Positions 32,300 to 44,867 are shown, numbered from the stretch's first letter. The stretch is DNA of 64,000 nt from Macrocystis pyrifera (GCA_031763025.1 JASSKH010000003.1:18198977-18262976); one strand, 5' to 3'. Translations and numbers: made by a program. The notes: generated by a model from the sequence alone, not told the origin.

Positions 32300-33640
32300 G
32301 GCTTTGTTATGCACTAACAGCTGATTTGTAGAACTGGAGGAGGAGCAATCGCGGTAACGCGGAAACATAGTGTTAACTGGAAACCCTCGAACGCGCACAC
32401 GCCTCAACGTTATGTTTCTGCTTGATCTAGTCCAGCTCTCTTACGGCAACTTTATTGCGTTACGCCGTGATCCGTCCTCGTAGTAACACCGTAACACAAC
32501 GTTAGGATATGGCCATACATATCCGTTCGTTATTTCTCTAACATGCCCACATCGATATCCGCCGATTCGCTAACTTGCTAGTACTGCTGTAAGTCGTGAT
32601 AATCGTATTTTCCTCAACACTAACATTGTCATAGATACATGTTATTCGAACGGTATTCGAGCCCCCCTTGTTCTTCCTTAAGGTCGATATATATAACGTA
32701 ACACTCTCGACCTAAGTTGGCAACGTTACCTTTGAAGTCGGTCGCGGGGTATCAGCACTATGACAGGATGCTACTCAAATACCGAGGGGTGTCGAACATT
32801 TTGTTATCGTGTTCGTTACTAGCATCAAATATCTGGTTTTTATAGTTACGTTACTTCGTTGCCACATATGATAATCTGGACGTAACACTGTGTTACTGCT
32901 GTTTCACCGTTGGAGCTGAAGTTGTTGTACTGTAACTGACATAACAAGGTTAAAATGTTGCCGTATTGATCTTGCTAAGATCTAGCATGTGTTACTACCG
33001 TAGTGCTATACACTTTGAGCGTCGTCGCGGAGTTACACTATGGTAGTACATTATAAGAGTAAGTCGACCATACCGCCGTGTATTCAGGGTAGGACCAAAC
33101 AACTCGAAACCGCAGAGCCACAGTTTTCCGAGAGGTAGACAGGGGGGAGTATGCGAAAACCAAGTGCAAATGACTTTAAAAATACTTTCGATTCGTACAA
33201 AAGTCCTTACCGTCATCGATAACATAGAACATCATGTTCTTTGTTAAACGACAAGCTTTTATAAGGTTACATAAAATGGGTATCGTAATGTTAACATTAG
33301 CTTGGGTTTGTACGTTTTCCGATGATGTGTGCTACGATGATCGCAACTATAGGATTTGTAGGTTACTTGTTATGGGTGTACCGCATGTTGCATTTTTATT
33401 TGCACACCACGTAGCACAGAGTAACATAAGGTTGGCGTAAGCTTGGGCATGTACGCCATCTGCCTAACGTGTCTTTCGACAGCAACTACGATTCCCGCTA
33501 ACTCTCTAACACTGTGTTACTGGATATGTGGATGAACCAGCCACCACTGTAGTAACGTAATGTTAACATTAGATCGGGCATACCCATCTGACGTGGGATA
33601 CGATGGGTAAGAGGATTCCCGCGAACACCCCGACACAGTG
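32300..33640. repeat. Degenerate GTAACAC/GTGTTAC-rich repeat region
   Basis: Recurring GTAACACTGTGTTAC and GTAATGTTAACATTAG blocks. Units of about 130 bp are visible near 33,286, 33,423 and 33,552 (GTAATGTTAACATTAG, GGGCATACCCATCTG-like, CACTGTGTTA). Strongly diverged; no coding capacity recognised. Confidence 0.55.
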
Positions 33641-34137
33641 TTAGACCTTGACACTATCATGCACGGTTGCCAAATAAATGCGGATCGAATGCAAGGCAAT
33701 ACTTTAACAACTTCTAATGCAATCGCCTGCCAATATGGTAACGAACTATCAAATACATTATCCTAATAGAGTTTTCCTGTTAACGTAGTTGAATTTTTCC
33801 CGCTGACGCCTAACAATAGCGTCACACGTTAAGTGTACGTTATTCGAGGTGTGATGCGGATTTTTTAGAAGCGGTGTAGCTCTAAACCCGTGGGGCAACG
33901 TCCCAACATTGCTTTGCCCCACGAGTACTTGTTGGTAAACCTCAGGCGAGATCGGTTTTAGATCTTGTGTTATTGTATCGGTCTCCACAGCAAGCAGGCT
34001 CCCACACACACCAGGGAGGGGCAAGGGGAATGTGATTGTCGGTTCCTGTCAATTTCTGTTTTGGTTTTCGACCCCTTCTTTCAGCGGGCGTTTCTGTCAA
34101 TTAACACTATCCGTGACGCCTACAGTAGACCTCAGGA

Positions 34138-34893
34138 TGTGTCTAAACAGAATCGTAAATCGAATTCATTTCGATTTCGATAAAATTTTGGCAAGCAAGG
34201 TGTCCAACCAGAATCAAGAAGTGAAAACAGAAATCCAGGCGAAAAGCAACGGAGAGCACAACCTACTAGGTCGTTCGCATCGGTGCACACACGCCGGCAA
34301 TCTAGCGCTCGGTAACACAGATCTACCACACAAGCAGGCAAACGCGACGGCAATTCGATTCCGGGAGATCGTTGGGCCTCCCATGGAGGTGGTGGCGCGT
34401 CCAACGTTGACGCCCCGAGATCAAACTTGAAATTATACTGAGAACGAACTTCCGACCTCGTTCTCGAGGGTATCATCCTGAATTTTCCTCAAACTATGTT
34501 CGCTCTGGCTCGAACGCCGGGAAACAAAGGCCCGAGAACGTCTGGGCTGGTGTTGTGGTTCGCCTGCTGGTTGTTTACGGGGGGTCTGTGCGGCTGTGTT
34601 GCCGTGCTAGGTGTGGGTTGGATGCTGTGTACGGCGGTCCTGATGTGATATTTTGACGTGGCTGCGCTGACCAGTAGGACGAGCTGAATTGTTGCTGTTC
34701 GTGCTTTCGATTTCCTTTTCGATTCCCAGCCGTCTACTTTTTGATTTTGGCATTGGGTTGTAAGTTGTAAATCGTTCATTTTTTCGGAACCTAGAAGACG
34801 AAGGGGAACATGTTTTGACCAGCGACCAATCAGCGCCTTGTTTATTATCAATTCGATTTTCGATTTTCGATTTTCGATTTCGATTCTGTTTAG
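34138..34893. repeat. Inverted repeat pair flanking 0.65 kb
   Basis: GTGTCTAAACAGAATCG followed by ATCGAATT/ATTTCGATTTCGA at 34,138-34,190 reappears as reverse complement at 34,840-34,893. It may be a decayed foldback element or two opposed LTR fragments, since the right copy abuts the family L remnant. Confidence 0.55.
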
Positions 34894-35330
34894 ACACACC
34901 CTCACTATGAGGTGTGGCAAAATCTTTAGCATCATGTCGTTGTGTAGAATAACCGCACCTTCGACCTCCTTTCCGGTCTTCGTGGATGATTCCGGTATCA
35001 TCCATTGACCGTCGTGTGGTCTGCATATACGACTATTAAGGGTGGGTTAACGTGATATGGAGTAGTATTGGACTATAGAAAGGTCCTGGGATAGCCGTAA
35101 TACCAAATCCCTGTGACACCCACAAAATATTCCCGGGGCTTTGAAGTTTCCTTTGCAGTACAATGTTGAGGATAGCCTATAGGAAAATAGTAGACAAGCG
35201 CCCGAAGAAAGTTCCTCGGACAAGTGTCTGTGCCCGTCTAAGGGATAAAGAGAAGAAGAGCAGAGCGGGCCTGATGCCTTGAATCAAGGCCCTATCTAAT
35301 CACTTTCAGCAGCTCCCTTCACTCTTATCA
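34893..35330 (+). mobile_element. LTR-element remnant (family L), copy 3
   Basis: Contains CTCACTATGAGGTGTGG, TGTGGTCTGCATATACGACT, AAGGGTGGGTTAA and then an LTR-like start GTGATATGGAGTAGTATTGG, in the same order as copies 1 and 2. Diverged and truncated. Confidence 0.6.
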
Positions 35331-36580
35331 TGAGGAGTACTACGACAACACAAAAACAAGTATTCTGAACAAGAAAAGCTGCCCTCCTAGCAAGTTCAGA
35401 TAGTTCCTGCATGCCATTCCCTCACCACGATACTCGGGTACCCCTACAAGAACATGACGAGGAGTGACCTCTGGCGCCCACTAAACACAAGCAGCCCAGA
35501 GTCATTCAGCAGTACCTACAGGACACCTTACTAACAAATATAAACCGAGAAATATAAGAAAGGCAGGCTGAAAAAAGAACAGGAACATAAGAAATTCGAG
35601 AGTCGCTATACTGAAGTTAGTGTTGAACGCACCCATTCTTAAATAAGAAAGTCAGCTTGGGCCATAATTCCTGTTTCTTACCAGGTATTGCAGTAGGTGT
35701 TCTGTACTGTATCTAATAACTCAAACATAGGCCGACAGCCCTCAACACTGTCACCTAAATCAAGGAAAAATGGCAAGACGAGGAAACCCGTCCCAACGAG
35801 CAAAAATCTCTTCAAGAATCCCACCTAAAACTACTCCAACCACAGAAGAGACCGCAAAAGCCAGTCGCGCCTCAGAAACGAGAACCAACAAAAACAACAG
35901 AATGCCAGAGATGGCGAGATCCTCCCGGACAAAACATATCCCTTTGTCCCCTACTGCACCGTCACAGATACACAAATCGTGGCGGTAAAAACGATATAGC
36001 GTAAATTATTCTCGGCATAACACAGAGTTTTCGAGACGCCAAAAACAGCCCAAGCCCTCCCAGCTACTGAAAATGTCTGACCATCTTCAAGCCAACTACG
36101 TTTCATTGAAAAAAAAAAATGCAAAACAACTTCATTGCGATAAATCGAATCGTCTATCTTTCAAATTCCGAAAACCAGACTTCAACCATTCTTCGAGTTC
36201 GGAAAAAAATCAATCCTCCATCTTTCTGAGAAAAAAATTGTGTTTGTACATAGTAGAATGGCTAATTACTATGCATCCTGTCCCTCATTCTGTGACCATA
36301 GGCAGCCACAAAACAAGAGATACCAGCGAAAGTTCAATAAATCAGTGCGTCGTTAGATGCTTCATCGGAAGTGTCTTAGGGGGGTAACTTGATCTTTGCT
36401 GTTGGATGGAGCAAATTAGTGGGTGCGAGCAGTGGTGTTTGAGGAGGAGTGGGCGGCATAGGGCAGAGTACAGAGAGAGCGAGACGGCGGCGACTCTTTG
36501 GTTGACACGACCAATATCAGTATCAGGCAGCAGTACCGCACAGCCTTCTCCACGTTGAAATGTACGCGCAGCAGTGATAC
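35331..36580. other. Intergenic, nothing recognised
   Basis: A-rich sequence with short open frames; one exact TACCAGGTA at 35,679. No supported gene. Confidence 0.4.
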
Positions 36581-36900
36581 GGATTGGGCGGCTAGAGTCT
36601 GGGGTTGCAAGGCGTAGGGCGGCAGTGGCCTATCAATCATAGCTACTCCTGTAACAGGGTCGCGATGCGGACAGACGAGTGGGTAAAATAGCGTGACTAA
36701 CCTCAGAATTCGCGACGATTCGATCGAGTCCATGAACGCGCTGGACGTCCTCAGAGAAGCCTGGAAGGTTTCTGGTGTTCTGTGGTGGTGGTCTCCAGAC
36801 AAGGAAAAGTGTAGCGGAAAATGCTCTTAGATCGCTTATTCCCAAGGTAGTGCCCCGCACAGGGAGAAGGAGGGAATATGGAAGGCCGCCGCGAGGCCAC
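36580..36900 (+). repeat. Dispersed repeat R2, copy 1
   Basis: Direct-orientation match, roughly three quarters identical, to 46,480-46,800: GCGGCTAGAGTCTGGGG, GATGCGGACAG, TCAGAGAAGCCTGGAAGG and TGGTCTCCAGACAAGGAAA appear in order. Confidence 0.8.
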
Positions 36901-37079
36901 AACCCCACAAGAAGGGGCTGCAAACAGGCGTGGCCCCTGTTGAATGCGAAACACAACTGCCTTTGTAAATATAACTCCTGAAACCGTTGCTGAACCGTAC
37001 CATCCCCCCTAGCACAATACATCCTCCCTAACACAATGCGACAATTGACGGGCAATATGTCAAACCAATCTATATCTAG

Positions 37080-38110
37080 TGTCAACAACTAGGGGTAAAG
37101 AACCGCAAAGCCTTTTACAAAAATACTGATTTCGGTGATATCATAGGCGGAAAAAAAAAAAAAAAAAAAAACGGAAAACACTGGAGCCTTTAGAGGAAAA
37201 TCCTCGATGAAACCCTCTTTCTTGTCTTTTTCGCTATGACTTTGACCGCCTGGTCATTATTTACTGGCTAATAGTCTTACGCTGCTCGACCATGAAGCAA
37301 GCGCGCGGTCTCTTCTTCCCAGACCTGAACTGCCATATCTCTGTCCTCTGAACGGGACAAATGTCGATGACCGTGGGGTTCTATTTGTCTAAAACAGGCT
37401 CTCCCTGAACGGGGGGCGAGTCCCTCCTCACTAATACGAGCATCACCAAACATGGGACGGTATCCCCAATACGTGACAACGCTAGTCGTGCTGCTTTGAC
37501 AGCAAATCCAACGCCACACACCTTCCCACACAACTACTCCCGGTATCCCCGACCTTCTCATACAATAACTACTCCGCACGGCCTCTGAAGTCTCTTTCCA
37601 GAGAAATGCCAATATCGATCCTGTGACTATACTCAAGGGTAAATAGCCCAAGGGTAAATAACCGATTGACTCTATGCAAGAATAACGGCCTCGGAGATAG
37701 GCAAACAAACCGAGACGGAGGGGCTATCAGAGGGAAATCCCCGATAATAATCTTCCCCTCTGCCTTTTCACTGTGAGTTTGACTGCCCGACCACCATCCA
37801 GATTGAATGATTAGTAGTCCCCCTTAAACGGATTTTGCTTCAACCATGTACAAGTGCAGTCCATTAATGTCTAAGATAAAATCGCCCTCTCTCTAGGTTC
37901 TCTGAACGGGTCAAGAGTCAATACCCGTGGGATTCGAGTCCTCCAAATCGAAGGCAAAATTCACAAATGAGCTCATGTCATAACGTACATTGGCCCACCA
38001 CCAGGCATGGAAAAGTACCCCCCCAAACAATCCAAAGACAAAAACATTAGTGTAGCCACGGCATAAATCCAACACCCCACACCTTTTTACGCGAATGTTC
38101 CACGCCAAAC
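37080..38110. repeat. Diverged tandem duplication, ~0.55-kb unit
   Basis: Unit 1 about 37,080-37,600 and unit 2 about 37,630-38,110 share AGGGTAAA, GAGGGAAATCC-like, TTTGACNGCC, CTCTGAACGGG, and CCACACACC blocks in order. A run of about 20 A (37,151-37,170) occurs in unit 1. No protein recognised. Confidence 0.65.
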
Positions 38111-38141
38111 CGACCAGCTGTTACAAGCAGGATTCACAGTC

Positions 38142-38373
38142 TATGGCCTCTGCCAGATGATATCAGCAAGAGGGCTTCCAGCGAGGGACTCCACCAGTCT
38201 CGCTGGCCTCGCACTCAGTAAGTCTTGTTCTTAGAGCTTGTATTATCACGGAGTGATCCTCATCGGACCACGAGCCAGGTGGCTAGGGGACATCACACAG
38301 GATCCCCGGCCACTGCTCCACTCACACATGCGATTACACTGAAACCTCCACGGCTTGGTATCTTTTGGCTACA
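38142..38373 (-). repeat. 3' LTR of the Gypsy element (232 bp)
   Basis: On the minus strand starts TGTAGCCAAAAGATACC and ends GGCCATA. Same length and, by eye, same sequence as the other LTR. AGTC flanks it on the left (38,138-38,141). Confidence 0.95.
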
Positions 38374-38559
38374 GCACCCCCAAAGCGAGTTCACTCGACA
38401 CGAACGAGCTTGACAAAACCAAAAAACCAAGACGAAATCGCATGCGGCAAATCACAAATCAATGCTGAACTCTGAAGCAATTTTAATCTTGAGCGCACGG
38501 GTCATCCGTAATTTGCGCAATTCCTTCACGACGAATTCAGGCGCAGCAGAATAAATCGA

Positions 38560-41500
38560 CCGCAAAGACTCCCACGTGCGCTCCTCTGCTTCGAAACCAT
38601 CCCAATCGACCAAGACAATCACCTCGTTGGCATCATCTTCGGCCACATGCACCAAAGCATTCATGCGGCATTCACCCTGCGCAAAGGAATGTTGGAAAAC
38701 ATCCTTCAGATCAGCGGTGACGTTCAACGTCGCATCCGCATAAAATCGTAAACGAGCCACGTGAGCTTGATGCACCTTCCCAGAAACGATGTTCTGAACT
38801 GAGTACACATGATCATGATCAGCTGCTACCACACGCCACGGACCAGTCCATGTGGACAACAATTTCGGTGTGGCACCCTGCCGACGAACACGAGCATACA
38901 ACACGAAATCACCAACCGCAAATTTTGGCAACACCACCTGGCCCTGAGCCTGTTTACGTTTGTTGTCGCGAGACACGGCAACAGCTGCGCGAATATCGGC
39001 GCAAAATCTCTCCTGCTCTGCAACGACTTCACGGACGTTCGCACGCAACAAGTCAGCATTCATCACGTCAACATTCCACCTGCCATCAGACTCAGAAACG
39101 AGCGCCGAGAAATCGGTACGCGGAGCACGCCCAAACATCACGCTGTACGGAGTGCTTCGGTAACGTTCACGAAACGAAGTGTTCAAGGCCCACTGAGCGG
39201 CCGGCAAAACATCAACCCACTCCGAAACCTGACGACGCTGTTCTGACAGAATGGAACGCAGAGCACGTACCACCTCTTTTACCATGCGTTCACACGTACC
39301 GTTCGACCACGGCGTGTAAGCGACAGCAAAACGATGTTCGATGTGCAACGCGTCGCTCAACAAAGCAAGCACCCTGTTCTTGAAATGCGTGGCGGTATCA
39401 CTCACCCACACACGCGGCACCCCCAAAGTCTTACACCAGGCTAGCAAATGCTTCGCTGTGACCTCGGCTGTACAAGCCTCGGCCGGTTCCAACGCCACGT
39501 AGTTGGACAAATCATCCATGATGACCAAAACATATCGGAAACCATCCTCATCAGGCAGGCCATCGCTACCTTCGGGCCCGCTGTGGCCAACATACAAAAA
39601 ATCAAAGTGCACCACTTCTCCCGGAGCGGTACCATGCACCGTGTCTCCGTAGGGACGAGGAATGAGTGCACCTGCACGCGTGTCTACACAGTGCAAACAC
39701 TGGCGAACGAATTCGCGAACCTGAGAATCCATGTGAGGCCAAACACAATATTCCTTCAGGCGAAACAAAGTCGGCGCCACACCACGGTGACCAGCCGAGC
39801 GCATGTGCGCGCACACCATCAAACGAGTTTGAAGAGCAAGATCATCCGGCGGAATCCACAAGACGTCACGCACCCCAACACGCACACGAAACAAACCATC
39901 ATCGGCCAAGGTAGCTTGACCGAAGGTTGTCGAAAATTCATGAACACCAACGCCGATACGAGCGACAGACCTTTGTTGCGAGGCACGAATCACATCCAAT
40001 GCGGGAAGCGAATCGTCAGCATTACATGGGCTGTGCACGGCAACCGAACGAACAGGCACCGTAGGAACTTTGACCCAACGAGACAACAGATCCCCCCAAC
40101 AGTTTCGATCGCCAGGGATGTGTTCGATTGCATAGCGGTATTGTCCTAAAACACCCTTCCAATTCTCTAGGCGTTGTGCCATGGTCTTTGTGACCGTCGT
40201 GACACACTTCTCCGGATTGAAAATGTACTGCAAGTTTCGATGATCAGTAAAGATATGAACACCACCCCAAAGCAGGTATTCGAGCCTCCGGAACGTATTA
40301 ACGATCGCAAAACCTTCTTTGTCGACAGTCGCCCAGCGCAACTGCGAACCTGTGAACGAACCACTCAGAAATCCGAGAGGCTCGTGAGACATGCTTTCCA
40401 ACGCCAATCCACTGCGAAATTCGTGTTCAGGCACTTGGGTGAGAAAACTACCCCCAATGGAAATCAGAAGCGTCAGGAAACATCAAAACAACGCACCCGG
40501 GACGAGGATGATGAAGCGGCACTGCTTGCGCCACCAAACCCCGTGCGGCATTCCACGCCCGCACCCGATCCTCCGTCCACGCGGTATCCTTGATGACACG
40601 ATTGCGCGCCACTCGCTTAGTCCGACGTGTAGCCCCAACAAGGAGCTCCTCCAAAAAATCACGTAACGGTGCTACCGTTTCCGCTAAACGTGGTAACGAT
40701 GTACGCAACCAGTTGACAGCCTGCAAGAATTGCATTAGTTCTCCAGCGTTTTCGGGACGACGCATTTCACTTAAACCTTGCACTCGAGCGGGGTCATGGG
40801 ACACGACACCATTGGAATACACCTTACCACACCAGACCAGTTCACGAGAGAAGAAGGTACACTTGTGGGCGGCGACAAACAGTCCAACATTCTCCAGGCG
40901 TTCAAGAATGTCATCAAGCAGCTGCAGAAGAGCTTCTTCGGTGTCTGCGAAAAAGAAAACGTCATCGACCCAAACTTTGCAATCCAAACCACGCAACACT
41001 TCAGTCATGACACCTTGGAAATAAGAAGTCGCATTCAAAACACCTTGGGGAACACGGGTAGGCGTGAACAAACCGTCGCTTGTCGCCATGGTGAAGACGT
41101 CTTGCGCCTCCGGAGCCAAAGGCATCTGCCAGTACCCTTGAAGTAGGTCCAGCTTGCCGAAGAAACGCGCCCCCAGCAGATCTCCCATGTCTTCATGGTT
41201 GGGCATGACGCCCGGGGACTTCTCCACCTGTGCGTTCACCGCCGAGTAGTCGCTCACCAAACGGAAAGAGTCCTTCTTGGGCACCGCCATCGCCGGACTC
41301 GCCCACACCGCCTGGATGTTGTGGTAGACAAAGCCAAAAAAACACCAAAGCAGCAATGCACTTCGAGAGCCAGTCCCTTTTTGTCGGTTCGTACCGACGT
41401 GGCGTTGCCTTGACAGGCTTCGCCTGTTGCTTCAGCTGCACTCGCATCGGCTCCACTTGCGCTGGCGGATCACCACACAGCGCACGGCGAAAAGCACCCA

Positions 41501-42150
41501 CGCGACGAGCCAAAATTTCGCGCAAACGGGTTGCTCCGCCGACGCTTAATCCACTCTGCTCTGCCTGCTGCACGCTGTCCTCCAACGCCCGTTCTCGGGC
41601 CGTCCGCTCCTCCTCCGGATCCATGAACATGTCTGGCCCCCGGTCGACCAAATGTTCCACCGCCTTGTCCTCCGGAGCATCCACCGTAGCCTCGGTCTGA
41701 AAAGCACGCACGGAAACCGTCACTCTGCGCGCCGCAAGGTAACTCGGAGTCTCCACACCGGTCGATACCGGCACTGCGCGAGGGCGAAGCTTCTCCAGAG
41801 CTTCACGGTAGACGTCGATGCCAAGAGCTTTCATGGTAGCCATGCCAAACAGAGAACGACGTTATCTGTACCAGGCATGACCGCGAAAGTGATGGGCTCC
41901 AATTTCACCGCTCCCCACGGCGTCCGTACACTCACGGCAATCGGCACCGTTTTGTGCGTGACCATCACTGAAACACCCGTAGCGGTTTTCGCCTGCTGCG
42001 GGCCATTTTCGAACGGAATTTGCAGATCGGCGCCGCCGAAATGCGAAGACAGCTGCTGAAGTAAGCCGACACCGATGGACGTGAGCGCCGACCCCGAATC
42101 AAGGATCACACGCGCCATCAGCGAACCAACCGACCCTGGCAAAGAGAGAT
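38560..42150 (-). other. Gypsy element pol region (PR-RT-RH-IN-chromodomain)
   Basis: Protease ILDSGSALTSI near 42,100; reverse transcriptase near 40,700-41,400 with VWVDDVFFFAD at the catalytic site; RNase H near 40,100-40,450 (IFTDHRNLQYIF); integrase zinc finger near 39,690-39,830 and core to about 39,000; WDGFEAEERTWESL near 38,600 resembles a chromodomain. Order PR-RT-RH-IN places it in Ty3/Gypsy rather than Copia. Confidence 0.88.
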
Positions 42151-42199
42151 CAGCGCGTAAACACTCAGCGCTGCGATCGACAGGCACTTCACCTGCCGT

Positions 42200-43470
42200 T
42201 GAACTCTGGTCGGTACCAAGAGTCACCTGACGCCATGGCTGCCCTCCTACAGCCGGCGCCGAAGAAATAGAATCGGCGGTCCACCCCGACCAAGACGTCG
42301 AATATACAGACGGTTCCGGCGCTACCGCCCCTGCAGCAGCACCAGACACTGACTCCGCCCGCTCGGTGGATGGCGAAGTTCTCGCTCCAGCAGCACCCAC
42401 CGATGTTCCAGCTCCTCCAACGTATACAGCTCGGCCGGCAACAGACGAACCAGATCCCGACCCAGCGGCTCCTGCCGCTGGCGCACCAGAAGTTGAAGAA
42501 GCAACAGCAGAAGTTCCACCGCCCGCTGTCAATTGATTGCCACCACGGCCACCGCGCCCGCGTCCATGGTTGAATCTGCCCCGGCCGCCATTGCGGCCCC
42601 CGCGATACCCTGACGACCCGCGCCCACCACTGCTGGGAGCTGTGCCGCCACCGCGAGCTTTTGGGCAATCAGAAACATAATGGTTGGGATCACCACACTC
42701 GAAACAGACGCGAACAAACGACTTTTTCGCGGACTGCTGCTGTTTCGGTTTCTGCTGCTGTTGGCGTCGCGGTTCAGCTGCCCCTGCAGCATCTTTCCGA
42801 CCATACGCCTCGATGAATTTCCACTGTTCTGCAGCAGAAAAAATTTGGTCCATGACCAATGCCGGGTCCTTCTTCCACCCTGCAGCGTACGTTAGCTGAC
42901 CTTTTACGTACTTTTTGAACTCGGACGGCCATAAGCCATCCACCAACGCCATGCTCACAAATTCCGCCGGTCCGGGGGCAACCACGAACGGTCCTGCGCG
43001 CGGTACATGGCATGCACCGCGTGATTCTCCGCAAAATACTTTTCCATAGCGGAGTTTACCATCATCGCGCGGTCTTTGACGGATGTTTCACCGCCCTGCT
43101 TTTCATCGCGCCTCATTGAGAGAACGCGACGCAAGTCCGCTGCCGCCCGCGAGGTGTCAAATCTGTTGCTGGTGGTTGTGTAACCGGCGTGCTGCCTAAC
43201 AGCGTCCAACAACTCCGAGGCGGTCATCGTAGTCTGATGCTTGTAAAATCCCTCAAAACACCGATGAATGTAATTGGGGATAAGCTGGCCCATGCTCACT
43301 TTGGAGTGCTGAACCACCCCCTGAGCGTTGGCGAGCTGCAGCCGTTCCTCATAATCGAGGTACGCTGCGTAAAAAACACGAGAGGCCTGCTCGGTCCACA
43401 CCTCTCCGTATTTCGGTGGAGTCAGAGACTCCCCTACCACCAGCGGCGTGCTTGCCGTGTGCGCCATAAT
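42200..43470 (-). other. Gypsy element gag region
   Basis: N-terminal capsid-like helical stretch, then a basic Gly/Arg-rich segment. CFECGDPNHYVSDC at about 42,660-42,700 is a CCHC zinc knuckle, the nucleic-acid-binding mark of gag nucleocapsid. Part of a fossil element; not a host gene. Confidence 0.85.
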
Positions 43471-43674
43471 CCACAGCAGTCCACCTGGACTCTACTGTAA
43501 TAACGGAGAAACTGCCGCCTGACCTGTGCGTCCTCCAGCTCCCGGAGCGTCCTCCCCTGCTGTGCGCTTCAAGCCGTTTCGATCCGTCCAACGGGCCAAC
43601 TGCCTTCCCAGCTGTGACCCAATACTCCGCAGCCGAAAACTCCTCCAACAGAAGTTCCGCGAATATCTAGATAT

Positions 43675-43906
43675 TATGGCCTCTGCCAGATGATATCAGC
43701 AAGAGGGCTTCCAGCGAGGGACTCCACCAGTCTCGCTGGCCTCGCACTCAGTAAGTCTTGTTCTTAGAGCTTGTATTATCACGGAGTGATCCTCATCGGA
43801 CCACGAGCCAGGTGGCTAGGGGACATCACACAGGATCCCCGGCCACTGCTCCACTCACACATGCGATTACACTGAAACCTCCACGGCTTGGTATCTTTTG
43901 GCTACA
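43675..43906 (-). repeat. 5' LTR of the Gypsy element (232 bp)
   Basis: Matches the 3' LTR throughout. AGTC follows at 43,907-43,910. Directly inside the LTR is a perfect 12-bp palindrome, ATATCTAGATAT (43,663-43,674), where a primer-binding site would be expected; a TGG-type tRNA site is not obvious. Confidence 0.95.
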
Positions 43907-43910
43907 AGTC

Positions 43911-44800
43911 TTTCATGCGAAAAAAATCCTCGCAACCCTTAGTCAAAGAACAACCGACCAGAGAAGAACGGAAGCAGAAGATTTTCGCCTCCTGGTCGTT
44001 TCAGCTCTGCAACTAGTCCATCTCGCGACGGGCCAGCTCCTCCCAGTTCTGGTCGCTGTAACGCATTCGCCACTAGCGATCTCTGTAGTAAAACACCTGA
44101 CCCTGCAGTCTGAGACCTCCACCAAATGTCCTTCCAGATAGTAAAGCCTATGGGGAGTACGATCAAAGCTCCGCGGCGAGGGAGAGGCGCACGGGGCTTG
44201 GGTGAGACGGAGGTCGAATCGTTCGTAGGCTGGGGGTTGTACAGATTTCAAAGTGCGATAAAACAACCCATCTGCAAGGGGGTGAAGCTTTGCACTCTCT
44301 CATTCCCAGACAACCAGACGGACTTTGCTCCCTGACGCGATCTTTTCCCGCACCCCCCACCTACAGGTACTCAGCAAGAGGTCGTCCTACGGCACGCTAA
44401 CGGTCAGCCACAACTCGGCAAGAAGTCGCGCCACGCCTGTTGCCTGCTTGATATCTAGAGGAAACGTGAACGGGAATTTAGAGGCTCGATCTGTTGCCAG
44501 TCGGATTCCGGTTGTTGTCGGAAAGGGAGATTGTGCCTATCTTTAAAATATCCATCTGCAGTTCATTCCACGGTGCGAGAGGACGTTCAGGAAACGTTGC
44601 CACGCGTCTGCTGCTAGATCTGTTGCACCTCCGGCACCCGCACGATACACGTATTGTCGCGTACCATGGCCAAAGTAGCTCATCCTCCTGCTTGCCCGTG
44701 CAAAGGGTGTACCAAAGCGAGTACACCAGCTACAATAGATTCGGGGGTGGCTGACAGTTTGCGGCCATTCTCGTCGAGGTACTGGTTGACGTCGTTTTTG
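43911..44800. other. Intergenic, nothing recognised
   Basis: Sequence right of the Gypsy insertion. Short open frames on both strands, no family recognised. Confidence 0.4.
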
Positions 44801-44810
44801 TCTAAACCAT

Positions 44811-44867
44811 ATAACTGGGCGTGTCGATCCCCCCCGCGATATAACTGGGCGTGTCGATCCCCCCGCG
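44811..44867. repeat. Perfect tandem duplication, 2 x ~28 bp
   Basis: ATATAACTGGGCGTGTCGAT followed by CCCCCGCG occurs twice back to back, differing only in the length of the C run. Confidence 0.9.

Larger units (their letters stand above)
38142..43906 (-). mobile_element. Ty3/Gypsy LTR retrotransposon, chromovirus-like, young
   Basis: Bounded by two 232-bp LTRs that read as identical and by the 4-bp target duplication AGTC on both outer sides. Element order 5' to 3' runs right to left: gag with a CCHC zinc knuckle, aspartic protease (LDSGS), reverse transcriptase (WVDD), RNase H, integrase with HHCC zinc finger, and a C-terminal chromodomain-like segment. Identical LTRs imply a very recent insertion. 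The internal region looks nearly whole, with about three to four apparent breaks in the reading frame; some could be the family's own frameshifting or assembly noise. Confidence 0.93.

Noticed and set aside
37277-37708. 143-codon minus-strand membrane-like protein
   Set aside because: Lies in a diverged tandem duplication whose second unit does not preserve the frame.
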